Below are positions 1 through 6,011 of a stretch of DNA of 9,340 nt, piece after piece (position 1 is the first letter of the stretch; every line of letters begins with the position of its first letter). The stretch is taken from positions 1-9,340 of the forward strand of contig JAIEMH010000014.1 in the NCBI GenBank assembly GCA_019752245.1, read 5' to 3'. Source of the stretch: Flavobacteriaceae bacterium (GTDB taxonomy: Bacteria; Bacteroidota; Bacteroidia; Flavobacteriales; Flavobacteriaceae). The position numbers and the translations under genes were made by a program. The notes below the pieces were generated by a model that was given only the letters and a program-made list of their open reading frames with translations, had not been told where the DNA came from and did no database searches.

Positions 1-669
1 GTTTCTATTGAAGGTTATTGTGACGATGTTGGTTCTTTGCAAAGCAACTTAATTTTGTCTACAAATAGAGCGCAAACGGTAGCGAATTTTATAAAAAGGG
101 AATTTAATCTAAATTGTAACTCTGTACTTGGCAAAGGTGAACTTCTTCTAAAAAGTAACTCTTCTGTTGATGAATTTAGAAAAAACAATAGAAAAGCTAT
201 TATTGAAATTGTTTTTTTAAAGAGTTCAGAACAAAATGTGAAATCTAATATAGACTCTGAAAATCGCTATAAAAACTACAAAACTTTCTCAGATAAATTG
301 GTTGTAGGTGATAAAATCATTATCAAAAATTTACTTTTTGAAGGTGGTCTTACTATTTTTGAAAATCCAGACGAAGCCCAAATCGAACTTGATAAAATAG
401 TAAAATATCTAAACGATAATCCTAATACAACTATTGAAATTCAAGGTCATGTATGTTGCATAGGAAGTGCACATAGTGATGCTCGCGACCGATTATCTGG
501 TAAAAATAACTTATCCCATACTAGAGCTCAAAAAGTGTTTGAACATTTAATTGAAAAAGGGATTGCTACTAACCGAATGACGCATATAGGCTACGGAAGA
601 AAGTTTCCTATTCCTGACGGAATAGAATCTGAAAACAAGCGTGTGGAGATTTTAATTACGAAAATTTAA
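1..669 (+). CDS. OmpA-like protein with two C-terminal OmpA domains (5' end outside window)
   Basis: The reading frame is open from base 1, so the start lies upstream; 222 codons and a TAA stop are visible. Counting from base 1, residues 1 to about 70 are the end of one OmpA/MotB domain: EGYCDDVGS at 4-12, LSTNRAQTV at 19-27, and a closing NRKAIIEIVF. A second domain spans about 100-222: NLLFEGG at 110-116, IEIQGHVCCIG near 146-155, LSHTRA at 171-176, GYGR at 197-200 and ENKRVEI at 211-217. OmpA domains bind peptidoglycan diaminopimelate from the periplasmic side, normally through an Asp and an Arg. The first domain keeps both (D8, R23). The second has Cys at the Asp position but keeps the Arg. 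In Bacteroidota such domains commonly end outer-membrane or lipoprotein components, but the N-terminal part that would tell is missing. The gene is convergent with elaA and shares TTAA with its stop. The family is secure; the exact role is unknown. Confidence 0.88.
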   Translation, partial: VSIEGYCDDVGSLQSNLILSTNRAQTVANFIKREFNLNCNSVLGKGELLLKSNSSVDEFRKNNRKAIIEIVFLKSSEQNVKSNIDSENRYKNYKTFSDKLVVGDKIIIKNLLFEGGLTIFENPDEAQIELDKIVKYLNDNPNTTIEIQGHVCCIGSAHSDARDRLSGKNNLSHTRAQKVFEHLIEKGIATNRMTHIGYGRKFPIPDGIESENKRVEILITKI

Positions 670-1121
670 AGTTCTCTTTTCATCTCAATATGCTCAATAT
701 CGTCTTCTAGATACATTTCACTAGTTTGAATAAAATTGTGACTTTCGTAAAATTTCTTTAAATACAACTGTGCCGAAATCGTAATTTTAGTTTGACTGAA
801 GTAACTTTCAATTGCTGCAATAGCTTGTTGCATCATTTCGTGTCCAAACTTTTTATCGCGCGCATCAGGATGAATTACTACGCGACCAATTGAGGCATTT
901 TCAAAATAATCTCCAGCATTAAACAAACGTGCATAGGCAACAATTTGATCATTGTATTCGCCAAGTAAGTGTATTGCTTTTTCATCTTTGCCATCAATGT
1001 CTTGATAAACGCAATTTTGCTCTACTACAAAGACGAGTGAACGAAGTTTTAGTACTAAATATAGTTCTTGAAGAGAAAGTTCGTTAAAACGCTTTATTTT
1101 CCATTTTATGATTGATGCCAT
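666..1121 (-). CDS. elaA: ElaA-family GNAT N-acetyltransferase
   Basis: This is a 151-residue protein, the usual length for ElaA, a small GNAT-fold acyltransferase of unknown physiological substrate that uses acetyl-CoA in the cytoplasm. It matches the remembered E. coli ElaA along its whole length: the LRSLVFVVEQNCVYQDIDG block (26-44), AYARL (62-66), IGRVVI (78-83), the acetyl-CoA loop RDKKFG (88-93), and AQLYLKKFYESHNF (117-130) followed by EDDIEHIEM. The loop lacks the textbook Q/R-x-x-G-x-G/A middle glycine, but E. coli ElaA (RGEKVG) does too, so this is a family trait and not damage. The ATG directly follows the TAA of the DUF4837 gene with no spacer, and no promoter motif was seen before it, so expression probably depends on upstream transcription and translational re-initiation. 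The family assignment is strong; the substrate is unknown. Confidence 0.9.
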   Translation of the reverse strand: MASIIKWKIKRFNELSLQELYLVLKLRSLVFVVEQNCVYQDIDGKDEKAIHLLGEYNDQIVAYARLFNAGDYFENASIGRVVIHPDARDKKFGHEMMQQAIAAIESYFSQTKITISAQLYLKKFYESHNFIQTSEMYLEDDIEHIEMKREL

Positions 1122-2105
1122 TTATTTCTTTTTTAAAAATTGTATCGATTTGATTATAGCTTCCAATTCAAACATTAAATCTCTTTTCTGTTTTGATGGT
1201 GCGTAGCAAAAACCTTCTATAACTAAAATTCTATTATTGGGTTGGTCTACAATTGCATAATTGATGAATGGTCCATTCATGGATTCATGAAGTAGCTCCC
1301 AATTTCCTCTTGTTTCAAATGTTTCCTTGTTGAAAATTTTAGTTTTAGAAATGTAAGGCGAAAAAGCAGGTTCGGTTATCATTCTAGTTTTGGGAACTGC
1401 ACCATGAATGTAAATTCGGCCTATAGAATCTCTAATATGCGTTATTCTGTTTATGGCTTTGCTATCGTCTTTAATACTTTTTAAAGGAATTTGATAAAAA
1501 ATTAGACTTAGATTTCCGCTGGTGATGTCTTTCTTGTACCAAAGAAATCTTTTTCCGTGCATTACCAATTTATATTTGGATGGAATTGCCACTTTAATAT
1601 TAAATTTTTCGGAAAGATTTTTTGTGTCAATCAACGAATCTTGCTTGATTCTATCTTGATAAACTTTAATTTCTGATTGTCTAAATTTGGTAATCATTAA
1701 AGAATCGTTTGCCTGAATAGTATCCAGTAATTCTTGAACTGTTTTTCCAGAAATATGCACTACTACTTGCGGATTTGCATATTCGTTATATTCAATTCTA
1801 AACTGGCTTTTGGCTTCTCTTTTTACAACAATAATATTTCTACTGTTGTTCATGAAACCTTCAAGCAATTTTACAGGATATTGATTTAAAGTAAAAACTG
1901 GTTCTTCTTGAGGCAAACCAATGACTGGTGATGCAAATTTATTTCGCACACTGTCGCCAACTTCTCCGTTCCAGAGTTGATCGTCAATTATTACCGCAAC
2001 TTCATTTGTTTTTCGACCGGTTTCACTGACTTTTTTGACTTCTTTAGAGTTACAAGAAATCAATATCGAAGTAAGAATTAGATATAAAAAAAGGGCTTTA
2101 TTCAT
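1122..2105 (-). CDS. DUF4837 family lipoprotein
   Basis: This 327-residue protein has a lipoprotein signal peptide: MNK, a hydrophobic run, and the lipobox LISC at 15-18, so Cys18 should be lipidated and anchor it in an envelope membrane. The mature part opens with the block I associate with DUF4837: EVAVIIDDQLWNGEVGDSVR (35-54), then SPVIGLPQEEPVFTL. Two typical later stretches are NNSRNIIVV near 86-94 and a C-terminal segment near 270-325 with NGPFINYAIVDQ and ILVIEGF. The function of the family, which is restricted to Bacteroidota, is unknown. It lies 39 bp after a peptidoglycan lytic transglycosylase gene and abuts elaA, so a role in envelope or peptidoglycan maintenance is a reasonable inference only. 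Its ATG sits in the loop of a terminator-like hairpin, described separately. The start is well fixed because the signal peptide begins there and no earlier in-frame Met was seen. Confidence 0.9.
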   Translation of the reverse strand: MNKALFLYLILTSILISCNSKEVKKVSETGRKTNEVAVIIDDQLWNGEVGDSVRNKFASPVIGLPQEEPVFTLNQYPVKLLEGFMNNSRNIIVVKREAKSQFRIEYNEYANPQVVVHISGKTVQELLDTIQANDSLMITKFRQSEIKVYQDRIKQDSLIDTKNLSEKFNIKVAIPSKYKLVMHGKRFLWYKKDITSGNLSLIFYQIPLKSIKDDSKAINRITHIRDSIGRIYIHGAVPKTRMITEPAFSPYISKTKIFNKETFETRGNWELLHESMNGPFINYAIVDQPNNRILVIEGFCYAPSKQKRDLMFELEAIIKSIQFLKKK

Positions 2106-2122
2106 GATTAGAAATAAAGCCC
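2086..2122 (-). terminator. Intrinsic terminator or attenuator overlapping the DUF4837 start codon
   Basis: Read on the minus strand, GGGCTTTATT (2122-2113) pairs perfectly with AATAAAGCCC (2102-2093) around a 10-nt loop (2112-2103). Seven T's (2092-2086) follow directly. This is the textbook form of a rho-independent terminator and is directional: plus-strand reading has no T-run after the stem. It begins 22 bp past the transglycosylase stop (2145-2147). The DUF4837 ATG (2105-2103) is in the loop, and its next codons form the 3' arm and the T-tract. The hairpin could therefore limit read-through from the transglycosylase, and a ribosome starting DUF4837 would melt it. The structure is seen directly; the attenuation role is inferred. 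Confidence 0.75.
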
Positions 2123-2129
2123 AAATTTA
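2122..2129 (-). promoter_or_regulatory. Candidate -7 promoter element (TAAATTTG) for DUF4837-elaA
   Basis: TAAATTTG on the minus strand fits the Bacteroidota -7 consensus TAnnTTTG exactly. It lies 16 bp before the DUF4837 ATG. No TTG -33 element was found 17-23 bp upstream, so strength is doubtful. If the motif is centred at about -7, transcription would start near 2118, inside the 5' arm of the overlapping hairpin. Such an RNA would lack the GGGC half-stem and escape the terminator. Confidence 0.4.
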
Positions 2130-2144
2130 TAGAAGATTTTTGTA

Positions 2145-4493
2145 TTATCCGTTAATTTTTAATTTCATTCCCGGCTGGATGTTTTCGCCTTTAATGTTGT
2201 TCCATTTTCTTATGTCTGCAATAGAAACTCCAGGGAATTTTTGTGAGATACTTGATAGCGTATCACCACGTTTAACTTGGTACATTTTTTCTTTAGCTTT
2301 CTTAGTTGAAGCTGCATAAGCATCTTTTTTAGATACTTTTTCTTTTACCGCAACAACTTCTTCTTTACCAACAATTAGCTTGTCTCCAAGTTTAATGTTA
2401 GTGTCAGACAATTTGTTCCACTCTAAAAGATCATTAATTGTAATATTATATTTTCTTGCAATTGTACCAAGATATTCACCTTTACCAACAACGTGTTCAA
2501 TATTTTTTGTATCACCTTTATGTTGCGTATCTTCATCTCTAGCTTCGGCAACACTTCTTCCAGAAACAATTAATTGTGTTCCAACTTTTACATTGGTATC
2601 AATAAGGTTATTCCATTCTTGAATACTTTGAACTGAAACATTATTCTTTTTAGCAATTGCAGATAAATTATCACCTTTGGCTACAACATAATAGTTTTCT
2701 GATCTAGAAGTAGTATCTGCTTTTTCTGATCTAGAAATTTTTTCTGATCTAGAAATTTTTGTTTCAACAGCAGCAATGTCTTGATTTCTTTCAGACAAAG
2801 GTTGTTTAATTTCTTTCTTTACAGTTGTAGTAACTTTCTCGTTTTTGATGATTTTTAAATTATCACCAAGACCAATATTGTTTCCTTTTATTTTATTCCA
2901 TTTTTTAATTTCGGCTACAGAAACATCATATTTTGAAGCAATTTCACCCAAAACATCACCTTTTTTCACTTTATGAAATTTGGTAACATCTTTATAAGCA
3001 ACTACTTTTTCTGTTTTAAAAATTTTCTCTGCTTTTGGTTCGTTTGCCGCTATTACAGAAGTTTTTTCTTTAGCCACAATTGATTCTTTAACAGATGAAG
3101 TGTCTTTTACTGTTTCCTTCTTCTCTTTGTAAGCTATTTTTTCTGTAGAAACTATTTTTAAGTTTCTTCCAAGCGGAGCACTATTGCCTTTTAAATGGTT
3201 CCATTGTTTTATTTCGGCTATAGAAACGTTGTATTTATCTGCAATTTCGCCAAGATTATCACCTTTTCTAACCTTGTGGTATTTGGTTCTTGTAGTAAAT
3301 TCTCTTTCGTTGTAAGAAACATTAGTAGAATCGTTTTGTTTTACAGAAGCCAATCTTTCATAAGGACGTTCTCTTTTATCAGCTTCATATTGCACATAAG
3401 CATAAACCTTATCTTCGTTAGATGTAAAAATTGCGATTTTATCTTTTGGTAATCTCAAGAAATTTCGTTCTCCAGAAATAGATGGAATTTCGTTTCTTTT
3501 GAACGACGGATTAAAAAATTGAATTTCGGCCACAGAAACGTCCAACAAATCTGAAATTTGCTTGAAAGTCATGTGTTTTTTAATCATAATTGTATCGGTG
3601 GCAAAATGATTTGCTATAGCTTTATTAGGAACAATACCGTGTTCTTTATGGTATTCAAAAATGTACATTGTAGCTAAAAAAGCAGGTAAATAACCTTGTG
3701 TTTCTTTAGGCAAATTTTTTCTGATATTCCAATAATTTTGTTGTCCACCAGAACGACGAATTGCTTTAGCAACGTTTCCTGGTCCAGAATTGTAAGATGC
3801 CAAAACCAAATCCCAATCGCCAAATATTTTATACATATTATTCATGTATTTTGACGCCGCTTGACTAGCTTTTAAAGGGTCGCTTCTTTCATCTACATAA
3901 GAACTAATATCAAGACCATATTGTTTCCCAGTTTGATACATAAACTGCCATAAACCAGTAGCTCCAACTCTTGAAACGGCTTTAGGATTTAAAGCAGATT
4001 CTACAACAGCAAGATATTTTATTTCTAATGGAATGTTGTTTTTAGCCAACTCCTCTTCGAAAATTGGAAAATAAAATTGAGAAATCCCCATTAAACGTTC
4101 GAATCCTTTTTTTCTATTCTTTAAAAAAGATTTGATAACATTTTCCAAACCAATGTTATACTCAATATTGAACGGAGATTTTTCGTCCATTAATTTTAGA
4201 CGTTCCTTCAATAATTCTGTTGGAAGTTCGTAATCTACCGATTTATCTGGATCTACGTTTTTAATATCTGATAATAAATCATCATAAATATCTAACGATG
4301 CTAATTCTTGTGACCACATATTGTCAACACAAGAAGCCATTTCGTCATTGACAAAAGTGGCTTTTATAGAATCTAAATAGGAAACTTTTACTTCTTTTTT
4401 TACAATTGAATCTAGTGGTATTGTGCCTTCTTGTCCGTAGAACGAAGCCGAAGCAACCAATAGAAGCGTTGTTATTTTATTTTTTATAGTCAT
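2145..4493 (-). CDS. mltD: Secreted MltD-type lytic transglycosylase with five LysM modules
   Basis: This is a 782-residue precursor. A signal peptide of about 20 residues (MTIKNK, a hydrophobic core, FYG then Q) has no lipobox, so the mature enzyme is probably soluble in the periplasm or held by its LysM modules. The catalytic domain (about 140-290) is SLT/MltD-like: catalytic Glu is E165 in VVESALNP, then GLWQFM (180-185), YNSGPGN (234-240), and LPKET with GYLPAFLA near 261-274. It should cleave the MurNAc-GlcNAc bond to form 1,6-anhydro-MurNAc ends. A degenerate LysM-like segment (302-350) precedes five clear LysM domains at about 405-448, 506-549, 601-643, 666-708 and 738-781, joined by Lys/Glu/Ser-rich linkers. 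LysM binds glycan GlcNAc. E. coli MltD, from memory, is much shorter with fewer LysM modules, so mltD is a class label and not proven orthology. The gene follows pgk after a 102-bp gap with its own -7 motif, and leads DUF4837 and elaA. Confidence 0.93.
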   Translation of the reverse strand: MTIKNKITTLLLVASASFYGQEGTIPLDSIVKKEVKVSYLDSIKATFVNDEMASCVDNMWSQELASLDIYDDLLSDIKNVDPDKSVDYELPTELLKERLKLMDEKSPFNIEYNIGLENVIKSFLKNRKKGFERLMGISQFYFPIFEEELAKNNIPLEIKYLAVVESALNPKAVSRVGATGLWQFMYQTGKQYGLDISSYVDERSDPLKASQAASKYMNNMYKIFGDWDLVLASYNSGPGNVAKAIRRSGGQQNYWNIRKNLPKETQGYLPAFLATMYIFEYHKEHGIVPNKAIANHFATDTIMIKKHMTFKQISDLLDVSVAEIQFFNPSFKRNEIPSISGERNFLRLPKDKIAIFTSNEDKVYAYVQYEADKRERPYERLASVKQNDSTNVSYNEREFTTRTKYHKVRKGDNLGEIADKYNVSIAEIKQWNHLKGNSAPLGRNLKIVSTEKIAYKEKKETVKDTSSVKESIVAKEKTSVIAANEPKAEKIFKTEKVVAYKDVTKFHKVKKGDVLGEIASKYDVSVAEIKKWNKIKGNNIGLGDNLKIIKNEKVTTTVKKEIKQPLSERNQDIAAVETKISRSEKISRSEKADTTSRSENYYVVAKGDNLSAIAKKNNVSVQSIQEWNNLIDTNVKVGTQLIVSGRSVAEARDEDTQHKGDTKNIEHVVGKGEYLGTIARKYNITINDLLEWNKLSDTNIKLGDKLIVGKEEVVAVKEKVSKKDAYAASTKKAKEKMYQVKRGDTLSSISQKFPGVSIADIRKWNNIKGENIQPGMKLKING
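2151..3281 (-). repeat. Array of five LysM-coding repeats
   Basis: Five diverged in-frame repeats of about 43-44 codons lie at 3150-3281, 2847-2978, 2565-2693, 2370-2498 and 2151-2282. Each encodes a V-x-KGD/E or KRGD start, an IA/IS-x-K turn, a WN core and a closing G-x-x-L-x-(I/V). The first two are the most alike (both have LGEIA, SVAEIK and LG-NLKI), suggesting a more recent duplication. Linker lengths differ strongly (17 to about 57 residues). Confidence 0.85.
2698..2754 (-). repeat. Short repeat (tctgatctagaa x3) coding for SRSE units
   Basis: The 12-mer tctgatctagaa occurs at 2698-2709, 2725-2736 and 2743-2754 on the plus strand; the last two are 18 bp apart. They encode SRSEKI-SRSEKA-DTT-SRSEN (about residues 581-600) in the linker before the third LysM module. 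Spacings of 27 and 18 bp keep the frame, so unit number could change without breaking the enzyme. Confidence 0.75.
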
Positions 4494-4521
4494 ATTTTTT
4501 TATCTCAATAATGTATTAATC

Positions 4522-4534
4522 AGCATTTTATGCT
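4522..4534 (-). other. Small stem-loop near the 5' end of the transglycosylase leader
   Basis: AGCAT (4534-4530), loop AAA, ATGCT (4526-4522) on the minus strand gives a 5-bp stem. If the -7 motif at 4540-4547 is active, the mRNA would begin about two bases before this stem. There is no T-run, so it is not a terminator. An ATG within it (4526-4524) opens an eight-codon frame ending at 4500, just before the real start. Either element could affect stability or initiation, but 5 bp is a weak structure. Confidence 0.3.
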
Positions 4535-4539
4535 AAACG

Positions 4540-4547
4540 CAAAACTA
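4540..4547 (-). promoter_or_regulatory. Candidate -7 promoter element (TAGTTTTG) for the lytic transglycosylase
   Basis: TAGTTTTG matches TAnnTTTG and lies 46 bp before the transglycosylase ATG, between pgk and this gene. The predicted start of transcription is near 4536, giving a leader of about 43 nt. No TTG -33 element at 17-23 bp spacing was found. Because no convincing terminator follows pgk, some transcription may also read through from pgk. Confidence 0.5.
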
Positions 4548-4595
4548 CTACCTTATAACGTATAAATTTGTTTAATTATTGTTAAAGTAACATAA

Positions 4596-5783
4596 TTAGT
4601 CTAAAATTGCCTGAATTCCTGGCAAAACTCTACCTTCTAACATTTCTAGCATTGCACCGCCACCAGTAGAAACATAGCTCATTCTGTCTTCTAAACCAAA
4701 CTGTTTTACTGCCGCGACAGAATCGCCACCACCAACAAGAGAAAAAGCGCCATTTTCTGTAGATTCGGCAATATATTCTCCAAGAGTTATTGTTCCGTTG
4801 GCAAAACTTGGCATTTCAAAAACGCCTAAAGGTCCGTTCCAAAGTATGGTTTTAGACTCCATTACTATTTTTTTGAAATTTTCTAATGATTTTGGTCCAG
4901 CATCAAGTCCTTGCCATCCATCAGGAATTTCACATACATCAACTATTTGCGTAGCAGCATCATTTGAAAAAGAATCTGCAGCAACAACATCTACAGGAAT
5001 GTGAATGTGAACATTTTTTAATTTTGCTTTGTGAAGAATTTCTAGTGCTAAGTCCATTTTGTCATCTTCGCAAATAGAGTCGCCAATTTTTCCGCCTAAC
5101 GCTTTTATAAAAGTAAAAGTCATTCCTCCACCAATAATCATGTGGTCTACTTTATCTAGAATGTTTTCTATAACTGTAATTTTAGAAGACACTTTAGAAC
5201 CACCAAGAACAGCAGTTACTGGTTTTACTGAGTTGTTTAAAACTCTATTTAAACTTTCTATTTCTTTAGCTAAAAGCAATCCGAAACATTTATTTTCTGG
5301 GAAAAATTGTGCAATAATTGTTGTTGAAGCATGTGCTCTGTGCGCTGTTCCAAAAGCATCATTAACATAAATGTCTCCAAGTGATGCTAGTTCTTTTGCA
5401 AAAGCAACATCTCCTGCTTCTTCTTCTGGATAAAAACGGAGGTTTTCTAGAAGTAAAACTTGTCCTGGTTGTAAACTAGCTGCAGCATTTTGAGCAACTT
5501 CGCCACGACAATCTGAAGCAAAAATAACTGGAACTCCTAAAACCTCTGAAGTTGTTTTTACTATATGTTGAAGAGAATATTTAGATTCATTTCCTTTTGG
5601 TCGTCCTAAGTGCGACATTAAAATTACGCTTCCACCATCTGCTAAAATTTTATCAATTGTAGGTTTTGCGCCTTCAATTCTGTTGACATCGGTTACATTA
5701 AAATTTTCATCTAATGGAACATTAAAATCTACACGTACTAAAGCTTTTTTGTCTTTGAAATTGAAATCTTTTAGAGTCTTCAT
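4596..5783 (-). CDS. pgk: Phosphoglycerate kinase
   Basis: This cytoplasmic glycolytic enzyme transfers the acyl phosphate of 1,3-bisphosphoglycerate to ADP, giving 3-phosphoglycerate and ATP. The 395-residue product has the normal bacterial length and all diagnostic blocks: RVDFNVPLD (17-25) and SHLGRPKG (57-64) for substrate binding, ENLRFYPEEE (113-122), NDAFGTAHRAHAS (141-153), LGGSKVSSK (193-201), GGGMT (218-222), the nucleotide-site WNGPLGVFE (315-323), GGGDS (351-355) and STGGGA (372-377). I place the start at the ATG at 5783-5781 (MKTLKDF), which matches the family N-terminus. An in-frame ATG at 5822 would add 13 residues unlike the family, and a -7 promoter motif (5810-5817) lies inside that extension. 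The A/T-rich leader without a Shine-Dalgarno site is normal for this phylum. Nothing in the sequence looks damaged. Confidence 0.97.
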   Translation of the reverse strand: MKTLKDFNFKDKKALVRVDFNVPLDENFNVTDVNRIEGAKPTIDKILADGGSVILMSHLGRPKGNESKYSLQHIVKTTSEVLGVPVIFASDCRGEVAQNAAASLQPGQVLLLENLRFYPEEEAGDVAFAKELASLGDIYVNDAFGTAHRAHASTTIIAQFFPENKCFGLLLAKEIESLNRVLNNSVKPVTAVLGGSKVSSKITVIENILDKVDHMIIGGGMTFTFIKALGGKIGDSICEDDKMDLALEILHKAKLKNVHIHIPVDVVAADSFSNDAATQIVDVCEIPDGWQGLDAGPKSLENFKKIVMESKTILWNGPLGVFEMPSFANGTITLGEYIAESTENGAFSLVGGGDSVAAVKQFGLEDRMSYVSTGGGAMLEMLEGRVLPGIQAILD

Positions 5784-5809
5784 TAATTTAGAGTATTGAT
5801 ATTGAACTG

Positions 5810-5817
5810 CAAATATA
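5810..5817 (-). promoter_or_regulatory. Candidate -7 promoter element (TATATTTG) for pgk
   Basis: TATATTTG fits the Bacteroidota -7 consensus exactly and lies 26 bp before the chosen pgk ATG. The predicted transcript start is near 5806, a leader of about 23 nt. No TTG -33 element was found at 17-23 bp. The position argues against the upstream ATG at 5822 as the pgk start. Confidence 0.5.
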
Positions 5818-5849
5818 ACCATTTTGTTTTTTATAGAAAATGTGAAATA

Positions 5850-6011
5850 TTAGTTCTCTCCTTTTGAACTCTTTTTTTTAGTTTTAGCAATTAGATAATC
5901 ATTGTTAAAAATGCTGCTTTTAGATTCAATTTGTTTCACGATTGTTGGAAACATATTGCGCCTTTCCTTAATGCTACTAAAAATTCCGTAAACTAAAATA
6001 TTAATCGTCAT
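5850..6011 (-). CDS. Possible small hypothetical protein (53 aa)
   Basis: A 53-codon frame runs from ATG at 6011-6009 to TAA at 5852-5850. It starts inside the end of the SPOR-like gene, overlapping it by 11 bp (ATG, then the upstream TAA at 6003-6001), an arrangement that allows translational coupling. The product begins MTINILVYG, with a short hydrophobic start, has a mixed middle, and ends in a basic tail (KTKKKSSKGEN). I recognise no family. It fills most of the spacer between the SPOR-like gene and pgk. In AT-rich DNA an open frame of this size can arise by chance, and it could also be a remnant of a longer gene. Confidence is low. Confidence 0.3.
   Translation of the reverse strand: MTINILVYGIFSSIKERRNMFPTIVKQIESKSSIFNNDYLIAKTKKKSSKGEN

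Noticed and set aside
2035..2319. Plus-strand 94-codon frame over the DUF4837 and transglycosylase junction
   Set aside because: It is antisense to two well-supported genes, shows no family likeness, and its content is the complement of signal-peptide and LysM codons.
4553..4565. TTATA-ACG-TATAA palindrome downstream of pgk as a terminator
   Set aside because: It is an all A-T 5-bp stem without a T-run; not enough for a terminator in AT-rich DNA.
2380..5370. Other plus-strand frames at 2380-2622, 3195-3452, 4798-5004 and 5059-5370
   Set aside because: All lie antisense within transglycosylase or pgk coding sequence and show no recognisable domain or start context.
5852..5880. Inverted repeat AGTTC...GAACT followed on the plus strand by C and eight T's, resembling a terminator
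   Set aside because: The stem has only 5 bp with a 9-nt loop, it faces the plus direction where no gene precedes it, and on the minus strand no T-run follows.
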